Below are positions 8,809 to 16,835 of a stretch of 64,000 nucleotides of DNA, piece by piece. How positions within the stretch are numbered: the stretch's first letter is position 1; each line of letters starts with the position of its first letter. The position numbers and the translations under genes were made by a program. The notes beneath the pieces were generated by a model. The model saw only the letters and a list, made by a program, of their open reading frames with translations. It ran no database searches and was not told the origin of the DNA. The DNA is from Pilimelia anulata (GTDB taxonomy: Bacteria > Actinomycetota > Actinomycetes > Mycobacteriales > Micromonosporaceae). The stretch covers positions 62,001-126,000 of the forward strand of contig NZ_BMQB01000006.1 in the NCBI RefSeq assembly GCF_014647895.1, read 5' to 3'.

Positions 8809-9160
8809 AACACTCCGTTCGTCACCTCGCCACCGGGGGTGAGCGAGTCTGTGCCGGTTTGTCGGACTTTCAACCTATTTCCGCAGGCCCAGGCACTTGA
8901 TGCCCCGCATTTGCAGAGCGTACGGGTCGCCCCCCTTCAGAACAACCTAAGAAGAGTGTTCTCACTGGGCCTCGTGATGCGGTTGAGACGCTCCCCACCT
9001 GCGCGAACGCCCCGGGGATGCCCGAATCGGGCACCGCGGGCGATCCGGTCGATCATGGGCGGCCCAGCGGGACACGCCGCCGACACGCCGACCCTCGACG
9101 TGATCACGGGCACGCGGGGCGCGGCAGCCGCCGCGGCCCGCCCGGCGTACCGTCGGGCCG
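8809..9160. promoter_or_regulatory. 352-bp divergent intergenic region between the secretion-like operon and folP
   Basis: No coding potential matching the local codon bias is seen. It must carry the promoter for the minus-strand operon and that for folP. On the folP side a -10-like TACCGT (9148-9153) sits 7 nt before GTG 9161, which predicts a leaderless transcript. The stretch 8865-8965 is the least GC-rich part and holds an inverted repeat described separately. Confidence 0.5.
8939..8962. promoter_or_regulatory. Inverted repeat AGAACA-N12-TGTTCT
   Basis: Perfect 6-bp arms separated by 12 nt, located 131 bp upstream of the VirB2-like gene and about 200 bp upstream of folP. It could be an operator for a dimeric regulator. 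Its spacing does not fit the actinobacterial LexA box. A 6-bp match can arise by chance, so this is only a candidate. Confidence 0.25.
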
Positions 9161-10000
9161 GTGAACACGCTCCCGCCCGGTCCCGTCGTCATGGGGGTGC
9201 TCAACGTCACCCCCGACTCGTTCTCCGACGGCGGCCGGTACGACTCGCTCGACGCGGCCGTCGCGCACGGCGTCGCGCTGCGCGCCGACGGGGCGGACTA
9301 CGTGGACGTCGGCGGCGAGTCCACCCGGCCCGGCGCCGCCCGGGTCGACGCCGACACCGAGAGCCGCCGGGTGCTGCCGGTGATCCGCGCCCTGGTCGCG
9401 GCCGGCGTACCGGTCAGCGTGGACACCACCCGGGCCCGGGTCGCCGAGGCGGCGCTGGCCGCCGGCGCCGCGCTGGTCAACGACGTCTCCGGCGGCCTCG
9501 CCGACCCGGCGATGGGCGCGGTCGTCGCCGCCGCCGGCTGCCCCTGGGTCCTCATGCACTGGCGCGCGCACGCGCGCGACATGGCCGCGCTGGCCCGGTA
9601 CGACGACGTGGTCGCCGACGTCCGCCGCGAGCTGACCGGCCGGGTCGACGCCGCGCTGGCCGCCGGGGTCGCGCCCGACCGGCTGATCCTCGACCCCGGC
9701 CTGGGCTTCGCCAAGCGCCCGGAGCACAACTGGGCCCTGGCGGCGCGGCTGGGCGAGCTGGTCGGGCTGGGCTTCCCGGTGCTGTTCGGGGCGAGCCGCA
9801 AGTCGTACCTCGGCGCCCTCCTGCCGGACGCCGCCGGCCACCCGCGCCCGCCGGCCAGCCGGGAGGCCGCGACGCTGGCCACGTCCGTGCTCGCGGTCGC
9901 GGCCGGGGCCTGGGGGGTGCGGGTGCACGCGGTCCGGGCGACCGCCGACGCGCTCGCCGTCTGGGCGGCCACCGGCCGCCCGGTCGTCGGACCCACCTGA
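9161..10000 (+). CDS. folP: Dihydropteroate synthase
   Basis: A 279-aa enzyme that condenses p-aminobenzoate with 6-hydroxymethyl-dihydropterin pyrophosphate to give dihydropteroate; it is the sulfonamide target. DHPS signatures are all present: MGVLNVTPDSFSDGG near the start, the ADYVDVGGESTRPGA loop, ALVNDVSGG, the ILDPGLGFAK region, and FGASRKS with the substrate-binding Lys/Arg. The GTG start is chosen because the protein begins directly before the first DHPS strand and TACCGT lies 7 nt upstream, consistent with leaderless expression. folB follows after 12 nt and folK overlaps folB, so the three pterin-branch steps form one operon. Confidence 0.97.
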   Translation: MNTLPPGPVVMGVLNVTPDSFSDGGRYDSLDAAVAHGVALRADGADYVDVGGESTRPGAARVDADTESRRVLPVIRALVAAGVPVSVDTTRARVAEAALAAGAALVNDVSGGLADPAMGAVVAAAGCPWVLMHWRAHARDMAALARYDDVVADVRRELTGRVDAALAAGVAPDRLILDPGLGFAKRPEHNWALAARLGELVGLGFPVLFGASRKSYLGALLPDAAGHPRPPASREAATLATSVLAVAAGAWGVRVHAVRATADALAVWAATGRPVVGPT

Positions 10001-10012
10001 TTAGCTGTGCGC

Positions 10013-10561
10013 ATGGCGGAACCATCAGCCCCCGGACCGGCAGCCCCCGGACCGGCACCAGCGCCTCCCGGGCCGGTGCCAGCGCCTCCCGGGCCGGTAG
10101 CGGCCCCCGCGGCTGGATCGGCGGCCCCCGTTGCGGAACCGGCAGCCCCCGCGTCGGAGCCGGCGGCGCCCGGCACGGACCGGATCACGCTCACCGGGCT
10201 GCGCGTGCGCGGCCACCACGGCGTGTTCGACCACGAGCGGGCGGCCGGGCAGGACTTCGTCGTGGACGCCGTCCTGGAGGTCGACCTCGCGGCGGCCGGG
10301 CGCAGCGACGCCCTGGCCGACACCGTCGACTACGGCACCCTGGCCGACCGCCTGGCCGGGATCGTCGCCGGCCCGCCGGTGGACCTGATCGAGACGCTGG
10401 CCGCCCGGCTGGTCGACGCCTGCCTGGCCGACCCGCGGGTGCGGGCCGCGACGGTGACGGTGCACAAGCCGTCCGCGCCGATCCCGCTCACCTTCGCCGA
10501 CGTCGCGGTCACCCTCCGCCGCGAACAACCGCCCGCCGCCGGCCCGGGGGAGGGGCCGTGA
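10013..10561 (+). CDS. folB: Dihydroneopterin aldolase with Pro/Ala-rich N-terminal extension
   Basis: A 182-aa protein from ATG 10013 (an in-frame GTG at 10007 is an alternative). The catalytic domain begins near residue 56 (DRITLTGLRVRGHHGVFDHE) and ends with the HKPSAPIP segment carrying the conserved Lys; DYGTL holds the active-site Tyr. It cleaves dihydroneopterin to 6-hydroxymethyl-dihydropterin and glycolaldehyde, the step before folK. FolB proteins are normally about 120 aa. The first 55 residues here are a low-complexity Pro/Ala stretch encoded by tandem DNA repeats and are probably a disordered tail. The stop overlaps the folK start (GTGA). Confidence 0.93.
   Translation: MAEPSAPGPAAPGPAPAPPGPVPAPPGPVAAPAAGSAAPVAEPAAPASEPAAPGTDRITLTGLRVRGHHGVFDHERAAGQDFVVDAVLEVDLAAAGRSDALADTVDYGTLADRLAGIVAGPPVDLIETLAARLVDACLADPRVRAATVTVHKPSAPIPLTFADVAVTLRREQPPAAGPGEGP
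10027..10099 (+). repeat. In-frame tandem repeats in the 5' end of folB
   Basis: Two copies of a 15-bp unit (AGCCCCCGGACCGGC at 10027-10041 and 10042-10056) are followed by two copies of a 21-bp unit beginning CCAGCGCCTCCCGGG (10058-10078 and 10079-10099, differing only in the last base). Both unit lengths are multiples of three, so copy-number change would keep the reading frame. Confidence 0.9.
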
Positions 10562-11079
10562 GTCGCGCCGTGCTCGGCCTCGGCAGCAACCTCGGCGACC
10601 GGATCGGCCACCTGCGGGACGCCGTCGCCGCCCTCGACGACGTGCTCGTCCTCACCTCCGGCGTGTACGAGACGCCGCCGTGGGGCGACGCCGACCAGCC
10701 CGCGTACCTCAACGCCGCCGTCCTCGCGGTCGCGCCGGACGTGCCGCCGCGGTACTGGCTCGACCGCGCCCGCGCGCTGGAGGACGCCGCCGGCCGCCGC
10801 CGCGACCCCGACCGCCGGTACGCGCCCCGCAGCCTCGACGTCGACGTCGTCGCGGTCTGGGACGACGCCGACGCCCCGGTGTACAGCGACGACCCCGAAC
10901 TGACCCTGCCGCACCCGCGGGCGCACCTGCGCGCGTTCGTGCTGCGCCCGTGGATCGACATCCAGCCGTACGGCGAGCTGCCCGGCCGCGGCTGGCTCAC
11001 CGACCTGCTCCAGGTCGAGCCCGTCCTGGGTGACGTACCGGACATCAAGGGCCGACCCGACCTGCCGCTAGGCTCGTAG
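10558..11079 (+). CDS. folK: 2-amino-4-hydroxy-6-hydroxymethyldihydropteridine pyrophosphokinase
   Basis: A 173-aa protein starting at GTG 10558, coupled to folB by a 4-nt overlap. It transfers pyrophosphate from ATP to 6-hydroxymethyl-dihydropterin, making the folP substrate. The HPPK signatures are visible: LGSNLGDR at the N-terminus, GVYETPPWG, and RRDPDRRYAPRSLDVDVV with the paired Asp residues that bind magnesium, followed by LPHPRAHLRAFVLRPW. The length is normal for the family. A long unrelated open frame overlaps its 5' side; the start chosen gives the canonical N-terminus. Confidence 0.96.
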   Translation: MSRAVLGLGSNLGDRIGHLRDAVAALDDVLVLTSGVYETPPWGDADQPAYLNAAVLAVAPDVPPRYWLDRARALEDAAGRRRDPDRRYAPRSLDVDVVAVWDDADAPVYSDDPELTLPHPRAHLRAFVLRPWIDIQPYGELPGRGWLTDLLQVEPVLGDVPDIKGRPDLPLGS

Positions 11080-11082
11080 GCG

Positions 11083-11607
11083 ATGAGCGCACCGGACCAG
11101 CCACCGGACCCGCCCCCGCCGCGGGGCCCCGGCCTCGTTCCCACCAGCCCGTCCACCCTCGTCCTCGCCGGCCTGCTCACGCTGGCCCTGTCCTGGCTGC
11201 TGATCAGCCGCTTCTACGGGCAGCTCCCGGCGCTGCCGTGGGTACCGGCGGCGTGCAGCGCCGTCCTCGCCGTCGTGGCGTTCGTGCTGGCCGCGCAGAC
11301 CCGGGCCCGGGTCGCCGGCCGGCGGGTCGCCGCGCCGCTGCTCGTCGCCCGGCTGGCCGTGCTGGCCAAGGCGTCGTCGGTCACCGGCGCGGTGTTCGCC
11401 GGCATGTACGGCGGATCGCTGGTCTGGCTGATGATCGAGCAGGCCCGGGCCGGCTCGACCGAGGCCCGGACGGCCGACGTGCCGGTCGCGGTCGCCGGTA
11501 CGGTCGCCGCCCTCGCCCTGGTCACCGGCGGCCTGCTGCTGGAGCGCGCCTGCCGCGTCCCGCCCCGCGACGACGACCCCGAACCCCCGCCCGCGCCCCC
11601 GGCCTGA
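11083..11607 (+). CDS. DUF3180 family membrane protein
   Basis: A 174-aa protein with four hydrophobic helices (about residues 27-43, 50-70, 90-117 and 133-152), a Pro-rich N-terminus and an acidic Pro-rich tail. Helix-flanking features such as KASSVTGAVFAGMYGG are those of the DUF3180 family, which I know as the gene regularly following folK in Actinobacteria. Its function is unknown. TAGGCT (11069-11074), inside the end of folK, lies 8 nt before ATG 11083 and may give a separate leaderless transcript in addition to operon read-through. Confidence 0.8.
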   Translation: MSAPDQPPDPPPPRGPGLVPTSPSTLVLAGLLTLALSWLLISRFYGQLPALPWVPAACSAVLAVVAFVLAAQTRARVAGRRVAAPLLVARLAVLAKASSVTGAVFAGMYGGSLVWLMIEQARAGSTEARTADVPVAVAGTVAALALVTGGLLLERACRVPPRDDDPEPPPAPPA

Positions 11608-11750
11608 CCCGCCGCGACAGCGCCGCGCGACGCCCGGGTGACCCTCCGCGGCCGCCCGGGGCCGGGGCCGCGGTAACCAGCCGGACATCCGGTTACGGCT
11701 GACCGTTCGTGCCGGTAGCGTGCGCCGGGAGACGAGCGGAAGGCAGGGTC

Positions 11751-12944
11751 ATGGCTTACGGCGACCGGGACGAGGGCACGTCATTCGCCCAGTTCCCACC
11801 CTATGTCGACGAGGTGGACGACCCGCGCGTACCGCAGCAGCGCACCGCATACGACCGGATCAAGGACTTCCGCGACCCGCCCCGCCCGCTGCCGGCCGCC
11901 CCGGCCCGGCCGCCCGCGGCGGTCCCGGCCGAGGTGCTCGACCGGGTCTTCGACGACCCCGAGCAGGGCGAGCCCGGCCGCGACCGGCTCGGCTTCCACC
12001 TGTTCTGGGAGGCCGCGCTGCTGGTCGCCGCCGCGCTCGCGGTCGCGCTGCTGTACCGGCGGGACGCGGCCGGGTTCGCCGGCGACGCGCGGTCCGCGCT
12101 GCTGGTCACCGCGGCCGGGTTCGGGCTGCTCGCGCTGGCCGCGGACGTGAGCCTGCGGGCCGGCGCCGCGAACCTCGCCATCGGCCCGATCGGCGTCGCC
12201 GCCGCGCTGCACGTCGCCGAGCAGGGCGACAAGGGGACGCTGACCGCCGCGGTCGTCGCCGTCGGCGCCGCCGCCGTCGTCGGGCTGCTGCTCGGCCTGC
12301 TCGTCGGGCTGCTCCAGGTGCCCGGCTGGGCGGCCACCGCCGCCGCCGCGCTCGCCGCGGCCGCGCTGGTCGCCGGCCGCTCCGCGCCGGTCGAGCCGCA
12401 GAACGGGTACGTCCTGCTCACCCACGCCCTGCCGCTGGCCGCCGCGGTCGGCGTCGCGCTGGTGCTGCTCGGCCTGCTCGGGGCGGGCCGCCGGTTCCGC
12501 CGGGTGCTCGGCCGGTTCCGGCCGGTCCGCGACCCGGCCGTCCGCCGGGGCGGGGCGGCGGCCGCCGTCGTGACCGCCGCGCTGACCGCGAGCTGCGCGC
12601 TCGCCGCGGCCGGCGGGGCCGCGCTGACCGCCCTGGCCGGGGAGCCGGTCGTCCCGAACAGCGGCCTCCAGTGGACCGGCCTCGCCCTCGGCATCGCCCT
12701 GCTGGGCGGGGTCAGCGCGTACGGGCGGCGCGGCGGCATCGCCGGCACCCTGCTCGCCACGCTGCTCGTGGTCGCCGTCGGCACGCTGGTCACCGAGCCG
12801 CCGTACGTGCTCGCCGCCCTGGCCGTGCTGGGGGGCCTGGTGGTGACCCGGCTGGTCGAGCGGTACGGCCGCCCGCCCGCCGTCGCGGGCTGGTCCGACG
12901 CGCCCACGCGCGAGTCGTGGGTCGGCGACCCCGACCGCCGCTGA
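11751..12944 (+). CDS. Polytopic membrane protein resembling an RbsC-type ABC permease
   Basis: The start is taken at ATG 11751 (MAYGDRDEG), preceded by AAGGCAGGG; 397 aa. About 85 polar residues come first, then roughly nine hydrophobic helices. Two stretches look like the simple-sugar permease family (BPD_transp_2): GAANLAIGPIGVAAAL, matching the place of the substrate-loop motif of RbsC, and LLGGVSAYGRRGGIAGTLLA, matching the family's C-terminal GG-x-S-x-x-G-x-x-G pattern. No ATP-binding cassette or solute-binding gene is nearby. It may be a degenerate permease with a new role. It lies between DUF3180 and a small conserved gene in what is probably a fixed actinobacterial order. Confidence 0.6.
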   Translation: MAYGDRDEGTSFAQFPPYVDEVDDPRVPQQRTAYDRIKDFRDPPRPLPAAPARPPAAVPAEVLDRVFDDPEQGEPGRDRLGFHLFWEAALLVAAALAVALLYRRDAAGFAGDARSALLVTAAGFGLLALAADVSLRAGAANLAIGPIGVAAALHVAEQGDKGTLTAAVVAVGAAAVVGLLLGLLVGLLQVPGWAATAAAALAAAALVAGRSAPVEPQNGYVLLTHALPLAAAVGVALVLLGLLGAGRRFRRVLGRFRPVRDPAVRRGGAAAAVVTAALTASCALAAAGGAALTALAGEPVVPNSGLQWTGLALGIALLGGVSAYGRRGGIAGTLLATLLVVAVGTLVTEPPYVLAALAVLGGLVVTRLVERYGRPPAVAGWSDAPTRESWVGDPDRR

Positions 12945-12980
12945 CCGGTGGGGCGGGCGACCCGCCGGTAGGGTGGGCGC

Positions 12981-13289
12981 ATGAGCACCGCCGAGGGTTC
13001 CGCACCGGACGTCGCCGCGCTCGACGCGCTGCCCACCGAGGAGCTGCGCCAGCGGGCGTTCGCCCGCGCCCGCCAGCGGGTCGACCTGCGGTTCTTCTGG
13101 TCGGTCATCCAGCACCTGCCGCACGCGGCGGCGGTCGAGGACCTGGACGGCTCGCTCGGCGCGTACGGCGCCACGGTCGACGACGCGGTGGCGATGTGGC
13201 GGGAGTTCCACGGCCACGGGTACGGCGCCAGCGAGCCGCTGCTGCGGGCGGCCTTCATCGAGTACCTGCGCGGCGGCGACCCCGGCTGA
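12981..13289 (+). CDS. Small conserved hypothetical protein
   Basis: A 102-aa soluble, mostly helical protein. Its conserved-looking core (LRQRAFARARQRVDLRFFW, then AMWREFHGHGYG) has no catalytic motif I recognise. A -10-like TAGGGT (12969-12974) lies 6 nt before ATG 12981, so it is probably translated from a leaderless mRNA. I know of similar short proteins at this place in related genomes but not of any function. Confidence 0.6.
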   Translation: MSTAEGSAPDVAALDALPTEELRQRAFARARQRVDLRFFWSVIQHLPHAAAVEDLDGSLGAYGATVDDAVAMWREFHGHGYGASEPLLRAAFIEYLRGGDPG

Positions 13290-13417
13290 GGCGTCCGGTT
13301 CCCCTGTCGGCCGGCCGGCGCCCGGTTCACCCCGGCCGGATCGGGCCGGGCCGCTGACCGTGCCGGAACGGCACCAGCGCATTCCCATCGGGCATTACCG
13401 TCCGTAGCGTTCCTCGC

Positions 13418-15490
13418 ATGCCCAGCGTCGACCCCGCATCCGTGCGCGGCGCCCGCTCCCTGCTGTTCTGGGGCGGCGTCGTCGCGGCACCGGTCGCCGC
13501 ACTGATGATCCTGTTCGCTGACGGTGACGGCGGGCTGCGGATCGCGGCGGTGGTGGCGGTCCTCGCGGTCGTCGTCATCGGGCTGTCCGGCACGCTGCGC
13601 GGCGGCATGGCGAGCCTGGACCGCGTCGAGGAAGCCATCTTCGACGAGAGCGACGCGCTGCGCGAGGACCTGCGCGAGGACATCAAGACGGCCGTCCGGG
13701 CGGTGCACAAGTCGCTCGTCGAGAAGCAGCACGGCTCGGCCGGCGAGGTGGCCGACCTGCGCGCCCGGATCACGCACCTGGAGACCGGCCCGCCCGCCGC
13801 GGCGCCCGAACCGCCCCCGCAAGCGCGGGCCGACCGGCCCGGCGACGACCAGCCCGAGTCCGAGCAACCCCGATACGAGGTACCCGCGATGATCGAGCAG
13901 CAGCGCGACGGTGACTGGCAGTACGCCAACGACCTGCAGGGCAGCGCCCGACGCGACCCCGTCAACGACCGGGGCCGGTCGGGCGCCGCGGGGTCCCGCT
14001 GGGCGGAGACCGACGGCCGCGGCCGACCCCGGTACGGGGCCGGGTACGCCGACGAGCGGGACGGCCGGTGGACCGCCGAGCAGCAGTGGCCGGCCGAGCG
14101 CGCCGACCGGGGCTGGACCGGCCAGCCGGCCGACCAGCAGCGGTGGGCCGCCGACCCGCGGGCCGACCAGAGCCGGACCGACCAGAGCCGAGCCGATCAG
14201 AGCTGGACCGACCAGAGCTGGGCCGAGCAGCCCGCCGCGCCGCGCTGGACCGAGCCGCCGGCCGACCCGCGCCGGGCCGCCGACGCCCGGTACGCCGACG
14301 CCGCCCGCTGGGCCGCCGAGGAGCCGGCCGGGACCCGGTACGTGCCCGGCCGCACCGACCGCGCCGGCTACGGTGCCGAGGCCGCCCGGGCCGCCGCGGG
14401 CCACCCCGCCGCCGAGGGCTGGGTCGCGGGCTACCCCGACGGCGGCTACGGCTCCGCCGCCACCGACGGCTACGCCGACCCCCGCGCGGCGCTGCCCGAG
14501 GGCTACGCCGACCCCCGCGCCGCGGCGGCGACCGACGGTTACGCCGACCCCCGCGCCGCCGCGGCGACCGGCGGCTACGCCGACCTGCAGGCCGCCCGGA
14601 CCGACGGCTACGGCATCCCGGCCGTGACCCACGCCGCCGACGAGCGCTGGCCCGACCCGCGCGCCGACCGGCGCTGGGCCGACGACCGCTACACCGACCC
14701 CCGCGGAGCCGACCCCCGCCAGCCCGACGCCCGCCACGCCGACCCCCGCCACGCCGACCCCCGGCCCGCCGAGCACCGCCGCGCCGAGGCCCGCCCCGCG
14801 GACCCCCGGTACGCCGACCAGCGCCCCGCCGCCGACCAGCCGGCCGACCAGCGCTGGACCGAGCCCGCCGACGCCCGCTACGCCGACCGCGCCGAGCCCG
14901 CCGAGGGCCGCTACGCCGACCGCGCCGAGCCCGCCGAGGGCCGGTACGCCGAGCGCGCCGACGCGGCCGGGTACGCCGAGCCGACCCGGTACGGCGCCGC
15001 CCGGCACCGCGCCCAGCGGTACGAGGAGCTGTCCCGGTACACCGAGCGCGCCGCCGCCCGGCACGCCGAGGAGGAGGCCACCCGGTACGCCGAGACCGCG
15101 GGCAACCCCCGCTGGACCGAGGACCGGCACGCCGAGGAGCGGTTCGCCGGCCGGTACGCCGACGCCCGGTACGAGCAGCGCCCGGAGACCCGCTGGGCCG
15201 AGCCGCGCGGCGAGTCCCGCTGGACCGACGCGCGGAACGTACAGCGCCCGGCCGAGTCCCGGTCCGCCGGCTCCCGGTACGCCGAGCAGTCCCGGCACGC
15301 CGAGGAGGCCCGGATCGCCGAGGCGCGCGCCGCCGAGGCCCGGGCCGCGGAGCGGTCGGTGCCGTCGGCGCACAACCGCCGCGACCGGTACGCCGACGCC
15401 GCCGCCCGCCCGGCCGGGGCGCAGCCCAGCTACCGCGACGAGGCCCGCGGCTACGCGGCGCAGGGCTACCGCGCGGGCGAGACCTGGTAG
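13418..15490 (+). CDS. Membrane-anchored protein with long Tyr-Ala-Asp-Pro-Arg low-complexity region
   Basis: A 690-aa protein. Two transmembrane helices (residues about 17-34 and 41-59) lead into an Arg/Glu/Asp-rich probable coiled coil (about 66-130). From about residue 165 to the end it is a disordered polyampholyte built on degenerate YADPR, RYAD, RYAE and RWT/RWAE units. The clearest tandem copies (DGYADPRAA type) lie at 14466-14590. Tyr, Arg, Asp, Glu and Ala dominate, and Trp recurs every few dozen residues. No enzymatic domain is seen. TAGCGT (13405-13410) 7 nt before the ATG suggests a leaderless transcript. The stop lies 3 nt from the stop of the convergent nuoD paralogue. A structural or condensate-forming envelope role is possible but untested. 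Confidence 0.75.
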   Translation: MPSVDPASVRGARSLLFWGGVVAAPVAALMILFADGDGGLRIAAVVAVLAVVVIGLSGTLRGGMASLDRVEEAIFDESDALREDLREDIKTAVRAVHKSLVEKQHGSAGEVADLRARITHLETGPPAAAPEPPPQARADRPGDDQPESEQPRYEVPAMIEQQRDGDWQYANDLQGSARRDPVNDRGRSGAAGSRWAETDGRGRPRYGAGYADERDGRWTAEQQWPAERADRGWTGQPADQQRWAADPRADQSRTDQSRADQSWTDQSWAEQPAAPRWTEPPADPRRAADARYADAARWAAEEPAGTRYVPGRTDRAGYGAEAARAAAGHPAAEGWVAGYPDGGYGSAATDGYADPRAALPEGYADPRAAAATDGYADPRAAAATGGYADLQAARTDGYGIPAVTHAADERWPDPRADRRWADDRYTDPRGADPRQPDARHADPRHADPRPAEHRRAEARPADPRYADQRPAADQPADQRWTEPADARYADRAEPAEGRYADRAEPAEGRYAERADAAGYAEPTRYGAARHRAQRYEELSRYTERAAARHAEEEATRYAETAGNPRWTEDRHAEERFAGRYADARYEQRPETRWAEPRGESRWTDARNVQRPAESRSAGSRYAEQSRHAEEARIAEARAAEARAAERSVPSAHNRRDRYADAAARPAGAQPSYRDEARGYAAQGYRAGETW

Positions 15491-15493
15491 GCG

Positions 15494-16639
15494 CTACTTG
15501 TCGATGTCGCCGACGACGAAGAACATCGAGCCGAGGATGGCGATCAGGTCCGGCACGAGGCAGCCGGGGATCAGCGTGGCCAGCGCCTGCACGTTGGCGT
15601 AGGAGGCGGTGCGCAGCTTGAGCCGGTACGGCGTCTTCTCGCCGCGCGAGACCAGGTAGTAGCCGTTGATCCCGAGCGGGTTCTCGGTCCACGCGTAGGT
15701 GTGGCCCTCGGGCGCCTTGACCACTTTGGGCAGCCGGACGTTCACCGGTCCGGTGATCCGGTCGACCCGGTCCAGGCAGGTGCGGGCCAGGTCGAGGGAG
15801 GCGTACACCTGGTCCAGCAGCACCTCGAACCGGGCGTGGCAGTCGCCGGCCGTCCGGGTGACGACCGGGACGTCCAGCTCGCCGTACGCCAGGTAGGGCT
15901 CGTCCCGGCGCAGGTCCAGGTCCAGCCCGGACGCCCGGGCCACCGGCCCCGACGCGCCGTACGCGGCCGCGGCCGCCGCCGACAGCACGCCCACGCCGAC
16001 CGTACGGGCGAGGAAGATCTCGTTGCGCCGGATCAGGTTGTCCAGGTCGGGCAGCCGGCGGCGGACCAGGTCGATCGCCGCCCGGGCCCGCCCGGTCCAG
16101 CCGGCCGGCACCTCCTCCTTGAGCCCGCCGACCCGGTTGAACATGTAGTGCATCCGCCCGCCGGAGACCTCCTCCAGCACCTCCTGCAGCGCCTCCCGCT
16201 CGCGGAACGCGTAGAAGACCGGCGTGATCGCGCCGATCTCCAGCGGGTACGAGCCGAGGAACATCAGGTGGTTGAGGACGCGGTTCAGCTCGGCGAGCGC
16301 CGTGCGCAGCCAGGTGGCCCGCTCCGGTACCTCGATGCCCATCAGCCGCTCGACCGCGAGCGCCACGCCCAGCTCGTTGCTGAACGCGCTCAGCCAGTCG
16401 TGCCGGTTCGCCAGCACGAGGATCTGCCGGTAGTCGCGCACCTCGAACAGCTTCTCGGCGCCGCGGTGCATGTACCCGACGACCGGTTCGCACGCGGTCA
16501 CCCGCTCGCCGTCGACGACGAGCCGCAGCCGCAGCACGCCGTGGGTGGACGGGTGCTGCGGTCCGATGTTGAGCACCATGTCGGTGGCCGCGACCCCGCC
16601 CTGCGTGCCGACGACCATCTCCCGCGCGCTGTCCTGCAC
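15494..16639 (-). CDS. Stand-alone NuoD (NADH-quinone oxidoreductase 49-kDa subunit) paralogue
   Basis: A 381-aa protein from GTG 16639, which has GGGAGGATG about 8 nt upstream. It is clearly of the NuoD/NDUFS2 family: [12 protein letters not shown] (residues 26-37), MHRGAEKL (57-64), [32 protein letters not shown] and the C-terminal [16 protein letters not shown]. No other complex I gene is near. The His in HGVLR, equivalent to the quinone-site His of complex I, is kept. The partner Tyr (bovine Tyr108, in the sequence DY) is replaced by Trp82 (HDW), so ordinary quinone reduction is doubtful. Arg59 aligns with bovine Arg85, the residue methylated by NDUFAF7, and a homologue of that enzyme is the next gene. 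It may work with a hydrogenase-like or alternative complex I assembly. Confidence 0.9.
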   Translation of the reverse strand: MQDSAREMVVGTQGGVAATDMVLNIGPQHPSTHGVLRLRLVVDGERVTACEPVVGYMHRGAEKLFEVRDYRQILVLANRHDWLSAFSNELGVALAVERLMGIEVPERATWLRTALAELNRVLNHLMFLGSYPLEIGAITPVFYAFREREALQEVLEEVSGGRMHYMFNRVGGLKEEVPAGWTGRARAAIDLVRRRLPDLDNLIRRNEIFLARTVGVGVLSAAAAAAYGASGPVARASGLDLDLRRDEPYLAYGELDVPVVTRTAGDCHARFEVLLDQVYASLDLARTCLDRVDRITGPVNVRLPKVVKAPEGHTYAWTENPLGINGYYLVSRGEKTPYRLKLRTASYANVQALATLIPGCLVPDLIAILGSMFFVVGDIDK

Positions 16640-16712
16640 CCGCCCATCCTCCCATCCGCCGCCCGCCACGCCGGCCCGGCGGCCCACGCGCCACTGCGGA
16701 CCGCCAGCCGGC

Positions 16713-16829
16713 GCCATCCCGGGCCGGCGCGCCCGCGCGCCATTCGGGCCGGGGGGCCGTTGCCATTCCGGGCCGGCGGGCCAGCGCGCTACCCCCTGCC
16801 GGCGGTCCGCGGGCCACCCCGGGCCGGCG
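16713..16829. repeat. Four imperfect GC-rich direct repeats
   Basis: Variants of GCCATTCCGGGCCGGCG occur at 16713-16729, 16739-16752 (shortened), 16762-16778 and 16813-16829, in the 196-bp gap between the nuoD paralogue start and the stop of the methyltransferase gene. Nothing else is seen in this gap. They may be regulatory or simply expanded GC-rich sequence. Confidence 0.6.
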
Positions 16830-16835
16830 GCCGCG

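Noticed and set aside
8939..8962. SOS (LexA) box
   Set aside because: The actinobacterial LexA site is GAAC-N4-GTTC; here the arms are 12 nt apart.
14466..14800. Tandem repeats that could suggest a CRISPR array
   Set aside because: They are degenerate coding repeats (YADPR type) in frame, without constant-length unique spacers or cas genes.
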